DNA of 64,000 nt, from NCBI RefSeq assembly GCF_013285385.1, contig NZ_CP054212.1, positions 2,914,001-2,978,000 on the forward strand, given 5' to 3'. Source of the DNA: Paramixta manurensis (GTDB lineage: Bacteria; Pseudomonadota; Gammaproteobacteria; Enterobacterales; Enterobacteriaceae). The position numbers and the translations under genes are program-made. Positions 24,817 through 34,661 of this stretch are shown piece by piece; the first letter of the stretch is position 1, and each line of letters opens with the position of its first letter. The notes beneath the pieces were generated by a model. The model was not told the DNA's origin. It searched no databases and was given only the letters and a program-made list of their open reading frames with translations.

Positions 24817-25716
24817 ATGTTAGATAACACCCGTTTACGCATAGCTATGCAAAAATCCGGCCGTTTAAGCGATGAATCGCGCGAATTACTGGCGCGCTGC
24901 GGTATCAAAATCAACCTGCAACAGCAGCGACTGATTGCTTTCGCTGAAAATATGCCGATTGATATTATGCGGGTACGCGATGACGATATTCCTGGCCTGG
25001 TTATGGATGGCGTGGTGGACCTGGGGATTGTGGGTGAAAACGTATTGGAAGAGGAGTTGCTGACCCGCCGCGCCCAAGGCGAAGATCCGCGTTACTTCAC
25101 GTTACGCCGCCTGGATTTCGGCGGTTGCCGCCTTTCGCTGGCGATGCCGGTTGATGAAGAATATAGCGGCCCGCAATGTCTGCAAAATGCCCGTATCGCG
25201 ACCTCTTATCCGCACTTATTAAAACGTTATCTCGATAAACAAGACATCGCCTTTAAATCCTGCTTACTGAATGGTTCTGTTGAGGTTGCGCCGCGCGCCG
25301 GATTGGCCGATGCGATTTGCGACCTGGTTTCTACCGGCGCCACGCTGGAAGCCAACGGGCTGCGTGAAGTGGAAGTGATCTATCGTTCGAAAGCCTGTTT
25401 GATCCAGCGCGATGGCGACATGCCCGCCGCTAAACAAGAGTTAATCGACAAACTGCTGACCCGCATTCAAGGCGTGATTAAAGCGCGTGAATCCAAATAC
25501 ATCATGCTACATGCCCCCAGCGAACGCCTGGATGAAGTTATTGCGCTGCTGCCGGGCGCCGAGCGCCCTACCGTGCTGCCATTGGCGGGCGATCAAAGCC
25601 GCGTAGCAATGCACATGGTAAGCAGCGAGACGCTGTTCTGGGAAACCATGGAGAAGTTGAAAGCATTGGGCGCCAGCTCGATCCTGGTGTTGCCGATTGA
25701 AAAGATGATGGAGTAA
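24817..25716 (+). CDS. hisG: ATP phosphoribosyltransferase
   Basis: 299 residues, long-form (HisG-L) enzyme as in E. coli. Starts LRIAMQKSGRLSDES, has the signature GLADAICDLVSTGATLEANGLREVE, and a C-terminal ACT-like regulatory domain (~residues 225-299) that binds histidine for feedback inhibition. Catalyses condensation of ATP with PRPP, the first and committed step. First structural gene after the attenuator. Confidence 0.98.
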   Translation: MLDNTRLRIAMQKSGRLSDESRELLARCGIKINLQQQRLIAFAENMPIDIMRVRDDDIPGLVMDGVVDLGIVGENVLEEELLTRRAQGEDPRYFTLRRLDFGGCRLSLAMPVDEEYSGPQCLQNARIATSYPHLLKRYLDKQDIAFKSCLLNGSVEVAPRAGLADAICDLVSTGATLEANGLREVEVIYRSKACLIQRDGDMPAAKQELIDKLLTRIQGVIKARESKYIMLHAPSERLDEVIALLPGAERPTVLPLAGDQSRVAMHMVSSETLFWETMEKLKALGASSILVLPIEKMME

Positions 25717-25719
25717 ATC

Positions 25720-27027
25720 ATGAGCGCGTTTAACACCCTGATTGATTGGCAACAGTGCAGCACCGCGCAACAACAGGCCTTACTTATGCGTCCGGCCCTT
25801 TCCGGCTCCGACCAGCTTGCGCAAACGGTCAAAGAGATCCTTGACCGGGTTAAAGTCGAAGGCGATGAGGCGTTGCGCGACTATAGCGCGCGTTTTGATC
25901 GCGTGCAGGTTGAAGCGTTACGCATCAGTGAGCAGCAAATTGATGCCGCCATTGGCCGCCTTAGCGACGAGGTTAAACAGGCGATGGCGGTGGCGGTTGG
26001 GAATATCGAAACCTTTCATCGTGCGCAGCAACTGGCAACCGTGGATATTGAAACCCAGCCAGGCGTACGTTGCCAACAGGTTACCCGCCCGGTCGCCTCG
26101 GTCGGTTTATATATTCCCGGCGGCTCCGCGCCGCTGTTCTCCACCGTACTGATGCTGGCAACGCCCGCGCGGATTGCCGGTTGCTCACGCGTGGTTTTAT
26201 GCTCGCCGCCGCCGGTAGCCGATGAAATTCTGTATGCCGCACAGCTATGTGGCGTGCAGGAAATTTTCCAGGTGGGCGGCGCGCAGGCGATTGCCGCACT
26301 GGCTTTCGGAACCGATTCAGTACCCAAAGTAGACAAAATTTTTGGTCCGGGCAACGCTTGGGTGACGGAAGCTAAACGTCAGGTCAGTCAGCGTTTTGAC
26401 GGAGCGGCAATTGATATGCCCGCCGGGCCTTCTGAAGTGCTGGTAATTGCCGACGCGCAGGCCACGCCGGACTTTGTCGCCTCCGACCTGTTATCGCAGG
26501 CTGAGCACGGCCCGGATTCACAGGTGATTTTACTCACGCCATCGACCGCCCTGGCACAGGCGGTCGCGGTGGCGGTAGAACACCAATTGGCGCAGTTACC
26601 CCGCGCGGAAACCGCTCGCCAGGCACTGGAAAGCAGCCGCCTGATCGTGACGAAAGATTTAGCGCAATGCGTGGAAATTTCGAACCGTTATGGGCCGGAA
26701 CACTTGATTATTCAAACCCGGCAGGCGCGTGATTTAGTCGAAAGCATTACCAATGCGGGCTCGGTATTTCTGGGCGACTGGTCGCCGGAATCTGCCGGAG
26801 ATTATGCTTCCGGCACCAACCATGTGTTGCCAACTTACGGCTATACCGCCACCTGTTCGAGCCTTGGACTTGCGGATTTTCAAAAGCGCATGACGGTACA
26901 AGAACTCACCCCGCAGGGCTTCCTAAACCTCGCGGGCACGATTGAAACCCTTGCCGCCGCCGAACAACTGATCGCCCATAAAAATGCGGTAACCTTGCGC
27001 GTCGCCGCCCTGAAGGAGCAAGCATGA
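25720..27027 (+). CDS. hisD: Histidinol dehydrogenase
   Basis: 435 residues. Conserved YIPGGSAPLFSTVLMLATPA, FGPGNAWVTEAKRQVS, DMPAGPSEVLV, the zinc-site region LSQAEHGPDSQV and YGPEHL, and the C-terminal ASGTNHVLPTYG are all present. Oxidises histidinol to histidine in two NAD+-dependent steps, the last reaction of the pathway. 3 bp after hisG and overlapping hisC by 4 nt. Confidence 0.98.
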   Translation: MSAFNTLIDWQQCSTAQQQALLMRPALSGSDQLAQTVKEILDRVKVEGDEALRDYSARFDRVQVEALRISEQQIDAAIGRLSDEVKQAMAVAVGNIETFHRAQQLATVDIETQPGVRCQQVTRPVASVGLYIPGGSAPLFSTVLMLATPARIAGCSRVVLCSPPPVADEILYAAQLCGVQEIFQVGGAQAIAALAFGTDSVPKVDKIFGPGNAWVTEAKRQVSQRFDGAAIDMPAGPSEVLVIADAQATPDFVASDLLSQAEHGPDSQVILLTPSTALAQAVAVAVEHQLAQLPRAETARQALESSRLIVTKDLAQCVEISNRYGPEHLIIQTRQARDLVESITNAGSVFLGDWSPESAGDYASGTNHVLPTYGYTATCSSLGLADFQKRMTVQELTPQGFLNLAGTIETLAAAEQLIAHKNAVTLRVAALKEQA

Positions 27028-28115
27028 GTCAGAACATTGAGAATCTGGCGCGCGCCAACGTCCGCGCCCTGACACCTTATCAGTCTGCGCGCCGCCTTGG
27101 CGGCAATGGCGACGTGTGGTTAAACGCCAATGAATATCCGGTGCCAGTGACCTTTAACTTGACGCAACAAACGCTAAATCGCTACCCGGAGTGTCAACCC
27201 AAAATGGTGATTGAACGCTACGCGGCTTATGCCGACGTTCCTGCCGAACGGGTGCTGGTCAGCCGCGGCGCCGATGAGGGCATTGAGCTACTGATGCGCG
27301 CGTTTTGCGAACCGGGTCAGGACGCCATCCTGTTCTGTCCGCCGACCTATGGCATGTATAGCGTGAGCGCGGAAACCTTCGGCGTGGCTTTCCGCACCGT
27401 ACCTGCCACGGCAGACTGGCAACTGGACCTGCCGGCGATTGCGCAAAACCTTGCCGACGTTAAATTGGTTTACCTTTGTAGCCCGAATAACCCGACCGGC
27501 AATCTGATCAACCCGAACGATATTCGTCAGTTACTGGAAATGACGCGCGGCAAGGCCTTAGTGGTCGCCGACGAAGCCTATATTGATTTCTGCCCAAGCG
27601 CGACGCTGGCTGGCTGGATTGATGACTATCCGCATCTGGTCATTTTGCGTACTTTATCAAAAGCCTTTGCGCTGGCCGGGTTGCGTTGTGGTTTTACTCT
27701 CGCGCATCCACAGGTGATTCAATTATTGCTCAAAGTGATCGCGCCTTATCCGCTTTCAACGCCGGTGGCGGATATTGCCGCCCAGGCGTTAAGCCCGGAA
27801 GGGATTGCGTTGATGCGGCAGCATGTAGAAACGCTGAATGCCACTCGCCGCAAGCTCACTGATGGCCTGCGCCAATGTCATTGCGTTGAGGCGGTGTTTG
27901 AAAGCGAGGCCAACTATCTCATTGCCCGCTTCACTGACGCTCCGCACGTCTTTAAAACGTTATGGGATCAGGGCATTATTCTGCGTGATCAAAATAAGCA
28001 ACCGGGGCTGGCCGGATGCCTGCGCATCTCCATCGGCACCCCTAACGAGTGCGAGCAAGTTATCGCCGCGCTGAAATCGTTATCCGGCGCACCGGAATCC
28101 AGGAAGCAAGCATGA
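27024..28115 (+). CDS. hisC: Histidinol-phosphate aminotransferase
   Basis: 363 residues, class-I/II PLP aminotransferase. VWLNANEYP near the N-terminus, SPNNPTGNLI, the VADEAYIDF aspartate, and the PLP lysine K213 in RTLSKAFALAGLRCG. Converts imidazole-acetol phosphate to histidinol phosphate with glutamate as donor. Start overlaps the hisD stop (ATGA), and its stop overlaps the start of hisB the same way. Confidence 0.98.
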   Translation: MSQNIENLARANVRALTPYQSARRLGGNGDVWLNANEYPVPVTFNLTQQTLNRYPECQPKMVIERYAAYADVPAERVLVSRGADEGIELLMRAFCEPGQDAILFCPPTYGMYSVSAETFGVAFRTVPATADWQLDLPAIAQNLADVKLVYLCSPNNPTGNLINPNDIRQLLEMTRGKALVVADEAYIDFCPSATLAGWIDDYPHLVILRTLSKAFALAGLRCGFTLAHPQVIQLLLKVIAPYPLSTPVADIAAQALSPEGIALMRQHVETLNATRRKLTDGLRQCHCVEAVFESEANYLIARFTDAPHVFKTLWDQGIILRDQNKQPGLAGCLRISIGTPNECEQVIAALKSLSGAPESRKQA

Positions 28116-29176
28116 GCCAGAAAACCCTGTTTATTGACCGTGACGGTACCCTTATTTCCGAGCCCCCTGAAGATTTTCAGGTGGACCGAATGGATAAACT
28201 GGCCTTCGAGCCACAGGTGATTCCGGCACTGCTGGCGCTGCAAAAAGCGGGTTTTCGGCTGGTAATGATCACCAATCAGGACGGTCTCGGCACCAGTAGC
28301 TTTCCACAGGCGGATTTCGACGGCCCGCATAACTTAATGATGCAGGTTTTTACCTCACAGGGCATTAGCTTCGACGAGGTATTGATTTGTCCGCATAAAC
28401 CCGAAGATGGCTGTGCCTGTCGCAAGCCACAAGTAAAAATGGTGGAGCCGTGGTTAGCCGACGGGGTACTGGATACCGCCAATAGCTATGTGATTGGCGA
28501 TCGGGCAACCGATATTGAGCTGGCTGACAATATGGGGATCCAGGGGTTACGTTATGGCCCTGAGTTAGGTTGGGATGCCATCTGTCAACGTCTTACCCGC
28601 CGTGACCGTTACGCATTGGTAAACCGAAATACGAAAGAGACGCAAATCCAGGTGGAAGTGTGGCTGGATCGTGAAGGAAGCAGCAAGATTAATACCGGCG
28701 TGGGTTTTTTCGATCATATGCTCGATCAAATCGCCACGCACGGCGGTTTCCGAATGAATATTGAGGTCAAGGGCGATCTGTATATTGACGATCACCATAC
28801 GGTAGAAGATACCGGCCTCGCCCTCGGCGAGGCGCTGCTTAAGGCGTTGGGCGATAAACGCGGTATTGGCCGGTTTGGGTTTGTGTTACCGATGGATGAG
28901 TGTCTGGCACGCTGCGCGCTGGATATTTCCGGTCGCCCTCACCTGGAATTTAAGGCGGAATTTAATTACCAACGCGTTGGCGATCTCAGCACCGAGATGG
29001 TGGAGCACTTTTTCCGCTCACTCTCTTACACTATGGCCAGCACGCTGCACCTGAAAACCAAAGGTAAAAACGATCACCACCGGGTTGAAAGCCTGTTTAA
29101 GGCCTTTGGTCGCACGCTACGCCAGGCGATCCGCGTTGAGGGAAATACCCTGCCGAGCTCGAAAGGAGTGCTGTAA
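28112..29176 (+). CDS. hisB: Bifunctional histidinol phosphatase / IGP dehydratase
   Basis: 354 residues. The N-terminal HAD phosphatase has D9-R-D11 in LFIDRDGTLIS and a zinc-loop CPHKPEDGCACRKPQ; from residue ~165 the dehydratase has the metal-binding histidine motifs FDHMLDQIATHGG, DDHHTVEDTGLALGEA and EHFFRSL, and KNDHHRVES. The fused form is typical of gamma-proteobacteria. ATG 28112 (MSQKTLFIDRDG) lies in the hisC stop; the frame is open further upstream in hisC, but that part is not HisB. Confidence 0.97.
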   Translation: MSQKTLFIDRDGTLISEPPEDFQVDRMDKLAFEPQVIPALLALQKAGFRLVMITNQDGLGTSSFPQADFDGPHNLMMQVFTSQGISFDEVLICPHKPEDGCACRKPQVKMVEPWLADGVLDTANSYVIGDRATDIELADNMGIQGLRYGPELGWDAICQRLTRRDRYALVNRNTKETQIQVEVWLDREGSSKINTGVGFFDHMLDQIATHGGFRMNIEVKGDLYIDDHHTVEDTGLALGEALLKALGDKRGIGRFGFVLPMDECLARCALDISGRPHLEFKAEFNYQRVGDLSTEMVEHFFRSLSYTMASTLHLKTKGKNDHHRVESLFKAFGRTLRQAIRVEGNTLPSSKGVL

Positions 29177-29766
29177 TGAATGTGGTTATCCTTGATACCG
29201 GCTGCGCCAACCTCTCTTCAGTGAAGTGGGCGATTCAGCGGTTGGGTTATCAGCCAGAAGTGAGCCGCGATGCCGATGTGGTGTTAAAAGCCGATAAGCT
29301 GTTTTTGCCCGGCGTGGGTACCGCTCAGGCCGCCATGGATTTACTGCGTGAGCGTGAACTGATCGCGCTGATTAAAGCATGTACCCAGCCGGTGCTTGGC
29401 ATTTGCCTCGGAATGCAGCTACTTGGTGCGGGCAGTGATGAAAGCGGCGGCGTAACCACGCTGGGGATTATTGACCAACCGGTGAAAAAGATGAACGCGG
29501 CCGAGCGGCCGTTGCCGCATATGGGCTGGAACCAAATCACCCCGTTGGCAGGCAACCATCTTTTCCGCGATATTGATGACGGCGCATATTTCTACTTTGT
29601 CCACAGCTATGCCATGCCGGTCAACCCTTACACCATCGCACAATGTACCTATGGCGACCCCTTTACCGCCGCAGTACAAAAAGACAACTTCTTTGGCGTG
29701 CAATTTCACCCCGAGCGTTCCGGCGCCGCGGGCGCACAGCTACTGAAAAACTTCCTGGAGATGTAA
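29176..29766 (+). CDS. hisH: Imidazole glycerol phosphate synthase, glutaminase subunit
   Basis: 196 residues, class-I glutamine amidotransferase with triad C77 (LGICLGMQLLG), H178 and E180 (QFHPERSG). Supplies ammonia to HisF through a tunnel between the two subunits. Starts in the hisB stop (TAATG). Confidence 0.97.
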   Translation: MNVVILDTGCANLSSVKWAIQRLGYQPEVSRDADVVLKADKLFLPGVGTAQAAMDLLRERELIALIKACTQPVLGICLGMQLLGAGSDESGGVTTLGIIDQPVKKMNAAERPLPHMGWNQITPLAGNHLFRDIDDGAYFYFVHSYAMPVNPYTIAQCTYGDPFTAAVQKDNFFGVQFHPERSGAAGAQLLKNFLEM

Positions 29767-29771
29767 GCCTG

Positions 29772-30509
29772 ATGATTATCCCGGCGTTAGATTTAATTGA
29801 TGGCAAGGTGGTACGTTTGCATCAGGGCGATTATGGTCAGCAGCGTGATTACGGTAATGACCCGTTGCCGCGTCTGCAAGCTTATCAGGATCAGGGCGCG
29901 CAGTGCCTGCATTTGGTTGATCTCACCGGCGCGAAAGATCCTGCCGCACGCCAGATCCCGCTACTAACCAAACTACTGGCAGGCGTCAGCGTACCGGTAC
30001 AGGTGGGTGGCGGTATCCGTACCTCACAAGATGTTGACGCCCTGCTCAACGCAGGCGCATCGCGCGTGGTGGTGGGCTCTACCGCAGTAAAAGATCCGGA
30101 ACGCGTACAACAATGGTTTCAACAATATGGCGCCGAATCGATGGTGCTGGCGTTGGATGTGCGGATTGATGCCCATAATCGTAAAGAGGTCGCCATCAGC
30201 GGATGGCAAGAAGCAGGTGGCGTAACGCTCGAAGAGGTTATTGAGCAGTATCAACCGTTTGGCCTGCGCCATGTGCTGTGTACCGACATTTCGCGCGACG
30301 GTACCTTAACCGGCTCCAATGTGGCGCTGTATCAGGAAATTTCCGCCGCTTATCCGGCTATCGATTTCCAGTCTTCCGGCGGTATTGGTTCGCTGGACGA
30401 TATTGCCGCACTACGCGGCAGCGGCGCGCGCGGCGTGATTGTTGGCCGCGCCTTACTGGAAGATAAGTTTACGGTTACGGAGGCGATTGCATGCTGGCAA
30501 AACGGATAA
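29772..30509 (+). CDS. hisA: ProFAR isomerase
   Basis: 245 residues, as in E. coli. (beta/alpha)8 barrel with D8 in IIPALDLIDGKVVRL, the phosphate-binding VQVGGGIRT, and GTLTGSNVALYQEI. Opens the ribose ring of ProFAR to PRFAR by Amadori rearrangement. ATG 29772 begins the conserved MIIPALDLI; the open frame further upstream overlaps hisH. Overlaps hisF by 19 nt. Confidence 0.97.
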   Translation: MIIPALDLIDGKVVRLHQGDYGQQRDYGNDPLPRLQAYQDQGAQCLHLVDLTGAKDPAARQIPLLTKLLAGVSVPVQVGGGIRTSQDVDALLNAGASRVVVGSTAVKDPERVQQWFQQYGAESMVLALDVRIDAHNRKEVAISGWQEAGGVTLEEVIEQYQPFGLRHVLCTDISRDGTLTGSNVALYQEISAAYPAIDFQSSGGIGSLDDIAALRGSGARGVIVGRALLEDKFTVTEAIACWQNG

Positions 30510-31267
30510 TTCCCTGTCTCGACGTGCGCGACGGACAAGTGGTTAAGGGGGTGCAATTTCGTAACCATGAGGTGATCGGCGACATTGTGCCATTGGCACA
30601 GCGCTACGCCGCAGAAGGGGCCGACGAACTGGTTTTTTACGATATTACCGCCTCTTCCGACGGACGGGTAGTCGACAAAAGTTGGGTGTCACGCGTGGCG
30701 GAAGTGATTGATATCCCCTTCTGTGTTGCCGGTGGCATTAAAAGCGCCGACGAAGCCGCGCAAATCCTCTCTTTTGGCGCCGATAAGATTTCGATCAACT
30801 CACCAGCGCTGGCCGATCCGCAGTTGATTAGCCGCCTTGCCGATCGCTTTGGCGTGCAGTGTATCGTGGTGGGGATTGATACGTGGTTCGATCAGCAAAG
30901 CGGTAAGTACCACGTCAATCAATACACCGGCGATGAAACTCGAACCCGTATCACGCAGTGGGAAACAGAAGCGTGGGTACAAGAGGTTCAGCAGCGAGGA
31001 GCGGGCGAAATCGTCCTCAATATGATGAATCAAGACGGCGTGCGGCAGGGTTATGACCTAACGCAGTTGCGCAAAATGCGAGAGATTTGTCATGTTCCGC
31101 TGATCGCCTCTGGCGGTGCAGGTAGTATGGAGCACTTCTATGAAGCCTTTAGCGTGGGAGGCGTTGATGGCGCGTTGGCGGCATCGGTGTTTCACAAACA
31201 GATAATCAATATTGGTGAACTAAAACAGTTCCTAATCGAAAAAGGTGTGGAGATTCGCCCGTGTTAA
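30491..31267 (+). CDS. hisF: Imidazole glycerol phosphate synthase, cyclase subunit
   Basis: 258 residues, (beta/alpha)8 barrel. Catalytic D11 in IIPCLDVRDGQVVKG and the second acidic residue in NMMNQDGVRQGYDL; phosphate sites FCVAGGIKSADEA and IASGGAGSMEHF. With HisH it makes imidazole glycerol phosphate and AICAR. Overlaps hisI by 7 nt. Confidence 0.98.
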   Translation: MLAKRIIPCLDVRDGQVVKGVQFRNHEVIGDIVPLAQRYAAEGADELVFYDITASSDGRVVDKSWVSRVAEVIDIPFCVAGGIKSADEAAQILSFGADKISINSPALADPQLISRLADRFGVQCIVVGIDTWFDQQSGKYHVNQYTGDETRTRITQWETEAWVQEVQQRGAGEIVLNMMNQDGVRQGYDLTQLRKMREICHVPLIASGGAGSMEHFYEAFSVGGVDGALAASVFHKQIINIGELKQFLIEKGVEIRPC

Positions 31268-31875
31268 CACAACAGCAGCAGGAAAAACTCGACTGGGAAA
31301 AAACCGACGGGATGATGCCGGTTATCGTACAGCATAGCGTGTCTGGCGAAGTGCTGATGCATGGTTATATGAACCCGGCAGCGCTAGAGAAGACCCTCGC
31401 CGAAGGGAAAGTCACCTTCTATTCACGCACCAAACAACGGTTGTGGACTAAAGGCGAAACGTCCGGGCATTTTCTTAACGTGGTGAGTATTACACCGGAT
31501 TGTGATAACGATACCTTGCTGGTGTTGGCGAACCCGATTGGCCCCACTTGTCATCTCGGCACCTCGAGTTGCTTCTCCCCAGCCGCGCCGGATTGGACCT
31601 TTCTATGGCAGTTAGAGCAGTTGCTGGCAGAGCGTAAACATGCCGATCCGGCCACCTCGTATACCGCTAAACTGTATGCCAGCGGCACCAAGCGTATCGC
31701 ACAGAAGGTTGGCGAAGAAGGCGTAGAAACCGCGCTGGCCGCCACGGTGAACGACCGCCATGAGTTGACAAATGAAGCTTCTGATTTGGTTTATCATCTG
31801 CTGGTGTTACTGCAGGATCAGGCGTTGGATATGAGCGCGGTGATTGCTAACTTGCGGGCGCGACACGGTAAGTAA
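31261..31875 (+). CDS. hisI: Bifunctional PR-AMP cyclohydrolase / PR-ATP pyrophosphatase
   Basis: 204 residues. The N-terminal HisI domain (residues 1-~114) has the zinc/metal motifs SRTKQRLWTKGETSG, TPDCDNDTLLV and GPTCHLGTSSC; the C-terminal HisE domain has RIAQKVGEEGVETALAA and NEASDLVYHLLVLL. It does steps 2 and 3 of the pathway. The GTG start at 31261 overlaps hisF. Last gene of the operon, followed by a terminator. Confidence 0.97.
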   Translation: MLTQQQQEKLDWEKTDGMMPVIVQHSVSGEVLMHGYMNPAALEKTLAEGKVTFYSRTKQRLWTKGETSGHFLNVVSITPDCDNDTLLVLANPIGPTCHLGTSSCFSPAAPDWTFLWQLEQLLAERKHADPATSYTAKLYASGTKRIAQKVGEEGVETALAATVNDRHELTNEASDLVYHLLVLLQDQALDMSAVIANLRARHGK

Positions 31876-31893
31876 GCCGCGAATTTTAGATGT

Positions 31894-31923
31894 AAAAAAA
31901 CCCGGCGCTTGCCGGGTTTTCTT
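31894..31923. terminator. Bidirectional terminator between hisI and wzz
   Basis: CCCGGC (31901-31906) and GCCGGG (31911-31916) around GCTT, with AAAAAAA before and TTTTCTTT after, giving a U-run on both strands. Ends the his operon and the convergent wzz transcript. Confidence 0.93.
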
Positions 31924-31926
31924 TAA

Positions 31927-32946
31927 TTACGCTTGCTTACGCTGCCGATAGGTTTGCGTCATATTACGACCCAGTACAATACCGGAACCAATAATGCCGC
32001 CCAGTAGTACTGCCAAGACTAAAGCTAAGGCCTTTTTCGGACTATCTCGACGAATCGGTAAATCTGGCTTCATGATATAGCGGAATGATTGCAGGTTATC
32101 GACCTTGACTTTTAAGTCTGTAATCAATAATAACGCACGTTGTGTATTGTAATAATCATCATCAAATACCAGCGGTTTAGTCGCTTCATTCTCAATCATA
32201 GACTGCAACGCCTTGGTGCCGAGCAGATAAAGCGTATCATCTGACAAATACTCAGCCTGACGTAATTGCGATTCAGTAATATTCGATGCCTGTGCGACTT
32301 TTAGCGCCTGTTTCATCACATCAATGCGCTGCTGTTTTTTATCCTTCGCCACGCGTTCCTGCGCGGCAAGCGATTCGGTTAACTCACGTGTCTTAACCGC
32401 CAGGTTGTGCTTAATATCGGTACCGTAATCATCCACTACATCATCGTTTACCTGTTTGATGTAATGGGTCACCATAGTCTGCGCATCTTTAGCAGTTTGC
32501 GCAGTAAATTTAACGCTAAGCGGCTCTGGTTGCCCGGCAACAACCGGGGTAACATTAAGGTCTAATGGTTCTTCCAAGTTTTTTAATTCACCAGAAAGCG
32601 CAGAAACTGAGGCACTAAAACGTCTAAAAAGTTGACTCTGCAGGTCAGCAATCGCCAACTTATCCTGCGGATACTGTGAATAAAGCACATTCAATGCCGC
32701 ATTATAGTTCGCCACCTGCCCGGCGCTCGGCATAGTGATAATGGCCTGAGAAGTCCACTTCTCTTTTGCGGTAAAGACATAAACCACCGCAAGAAGTAAC
32801 ATCACAATTATCGTTGCGATAATAATTTTTTTACCCGCCCACAGTTGAGCAATCACATCCAGCAGATCCAGCTCATCATCACGGTTATAAAAGGTTTGTC
32901 GGAGTAGAGATGACTCCTGAGAATTGGCGTTATTATCTTGACTCAT
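31927..32946 (-). CDS. wzzB: O-antigen chain-length determinant WzzB
   Basis: 339 residues, PCP1 family. TM1 near residues 40-60 (IIIATIIVMLLLAVVYVF), a large periplasmic coiled region, and TM2 near 308-328 (LALVLAVLLGGIIGSGIVLG) followed by a short basic tail. Proline-rich IRRDSPKKALA precedes TM2, as in the family. It sets the modal length of Wzy-made O-antigen. Lies between his and gnd; the ugd gene found between gnd and wzz in E. coli is absent here. Confidence 0.95.
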   Translation of the reverse strand: MSQDNNANSQESSLLRQTFYNRDDELDLLDVIAQLWAGKKIIIATIIVMLLLAVVYVFTAKEKWTSQAIITMPSAGQVANYNAALNVLYSQYPQDKLAIADLQSQLFRRFSASVSALSGELKNLEEPLDLNVTPVVAGQPEPLSVKFTAQTAKDAQTMVTHYIKQVNDDVVDDYGTDIKHNLAVKTRELTESLAAQERVAKDKKQQRIDVMKQALKVAQASNITESQLRQAEYLSDDTLYLLGTKALQSMIENEATKPLVFDDDYYNTQRALLLITDLKVKVDNLQSFRYIMKPDLPIRRDSPKKALALVLAVLLGGIIGSGIVLGRNMTQTYRQRKQA

Positions 32947-33025
32947 AAAATATGTGGGCTCAACGAAAAAGGTCCAAGGAATAAGTACTTGGGTAGAAGG
33001 TACGGATTAAAACAGTGAGACAATT

Positions 33026-33050
33026 AAAAACCCCCTGCCAGGCAGGGGGT
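33026..33050 (-). terminator. Intrinsic terminator of gnd
   Basis: On the minus strand ACCCCCTGCC and its partner GGCAGGGGG form a GC-rich hairpin followed by TTTTTAATTG, 10 bp after the gnd stop. Confidence 0.9.
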
Positions 33051-33059
33051 TTAAAGGAC

Positions 33060-34466
33060 TTAGTCCAGCCATTCCGTATGGAACACGCCGTCTTTATCCG
33101 TACGCTTATAAGTATGCGCGCCAAAGTAGTCACGCTGGGCCTGAATTAAGTTGGCCGGCAGGACTGCGGAGCGATAGCTATCATAGTAAGCGATGGCCGC
33201 TGAGAAGGTCGGCGTCGGAATACCGTTCTGAACCGCATAAGCCACCACATCACGCAGCGCTTGCTGATACTCATCGGCAATATTCTTGAAGTACGGTGCC
33301 AGCAGCAGGTTAGCGATATCGGCATTATCGGCGTAGGCGTCGGTGATTTTTTGCAAGAACTGCGCGCGAATAATACAACCTGCGCGGAAGATCTTCGCAA
33401 TCTCACCATATTGCAGATTCCAGCTATATTCGTCAGATGCCGCTTTCAGCTGTGAGAAGCCTTGCGCATAAGAGACGATTTTACCGAGGTACAATGCGCG
33501 ACGTACTTTCTCAATAAACTCGGCTTTATCACCAGTGAATGCTTTCGCCTGCGGGCCACTTAATACTTTAGATGCGGCCATGCGCTGCGATTTCAGCGAA
33601 GAGAGGTAACGTGCAAACACCGATTCGGTGATTAGCGATAGCGGTTCGCCTAGATCAAGGGAACTCTGGCTGGTCCACTTACCGGTTCCTTTGTTGGCAG
33701 CCTCATCAAGAATCACGTCAACCAGGTATTTACCGTCTTCATCTTTCTTGGTGAAGATATCTTTGGTGATATCGATGAGGTAGCTGCTAAGCTCACCGTC
33801 GTTCCACTCGCTAAAGGTCTTCGCCAGATCTTCATTACTCAGGCCCAGCGCGCCTTTTAGCAGAGAATAGGCTTCAGCGATCAGTTGCATATCGCCGTAT
33901 TCGATACCGTTGTGTACCATTTTAACGTAGTGACCAGCGCCATCAGGACCGATATAGGTCACACAGGCTTCACCTTCGGCACGTGCGGCGATCTTATCAA
34001 GGATTGGCGCAACCAGTTCGTAGGCTTCTTTCTGACCGCCAGGCATAATTGACGGACCTTTCAGCGCGCCCTCTTCACCGCCGGATACGCCGGTACCGAT
34101 AAAGTTAAAGCCCTGCTCAGAAAGCTCTTTGTTACGACGGATGGTGTCCTTATAGAAAGTATTACCACCATCAATCAGGATATCACCCTTGTCCAGGTGC
34201 GGTGTCAGCGACGCGATAGTTTTATCAGTAGCTTCACCCGCCTGCACCATCAGTAGGATACGGCGCGGTTTTTCCAGCGAATCGACAAACTCTTCAATGC
34301 TGTAGTAAGGAGCAAGCTTCTTGCCCGGGTTCTCAGCAATGACTTCATCGGTTTTTTCACGCGAGCGGTTGAAGATAGAAACCGTATAGCCGCGGCTCTC
34401 AATGTTGAGTGCCAGATTACGGCCCATAACAGCCATACCCACAACGCCGATCTGTTGCTTGGACAT
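33060..34466 (-). CDS. gnd: 6-phosphogluconate dehydrogenase, decarboxylating
   Basis: 468 residues (E. coli 468). NADP Rossmann motif GVVGMAVMGRNLALN, substrate motif GVSGGEEGALKGPSIMPGG, and ILDEAANKGTGKWTSQS are present. Oxidises 6-phosphogluconate to ribulose-5-P and CO2 with NADPH formation. As in other enterobacteria it marks the edge of the O-antigen locus and is often exchanged with it. Separated by 195 bp from the last glycosyltransferase. Confidence 0.98.
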   Translation of the reverse strand: MSKQQIGVVGMAVMGRNLALNIESRGYTVSIFNRSREKTDEVIAENPGKKLAPYYSIEEFVDSLEKPRRILLMVQAGEATDKTIASLTPHLDKGDILIDGGNTFYKDTIRRNKELSEQGFNFIGTGVSGGEEGALKGPSIMPGGQKEAYELVAPILDKIAARAEGEACVTYIGPDGAGHYVKMVHNGIEYGDMQLIAEAYSLLKGALGLSNEDLAKTFSEWNDGELSSYLIDITKDIFTKKDEDGKYLVDVILDEAANKGTGKWTSQSSLDLGEPLSLITESVFARYLSSLKSQRMAASKVLSGPQAKAFTGDKAEFIEKVRRALYLGKIVSYAQGFSQLKAASDEYSWNLQYGEIAKIFRAGCIIRAQFLQKITDAYADNADIANLLLAPYFKNIADEYQQALRDVVAYAVQNGIPTPTFSAAIAYYDSYRSAVLPANLIQAQRDYFGAHTYKRTDKDGVFHTEWLD

Positions 34467-34661
34467 TACATACTCCTGTCAGGTTGTATCACCGCGCTCA
34501 ATAAGCGGGCAGAAATTTGATTTCGATATTAACTCAGGATAAGCGATCTTGAATAGTGTTTGCCGAATACACCCAAAATAAAAGCATTATACGGCAATAA
34601 ACAGCGCAAAAAACCCACACTATGTGGCCTCAACCGCAATATCGATAACACAGGCTCTGCG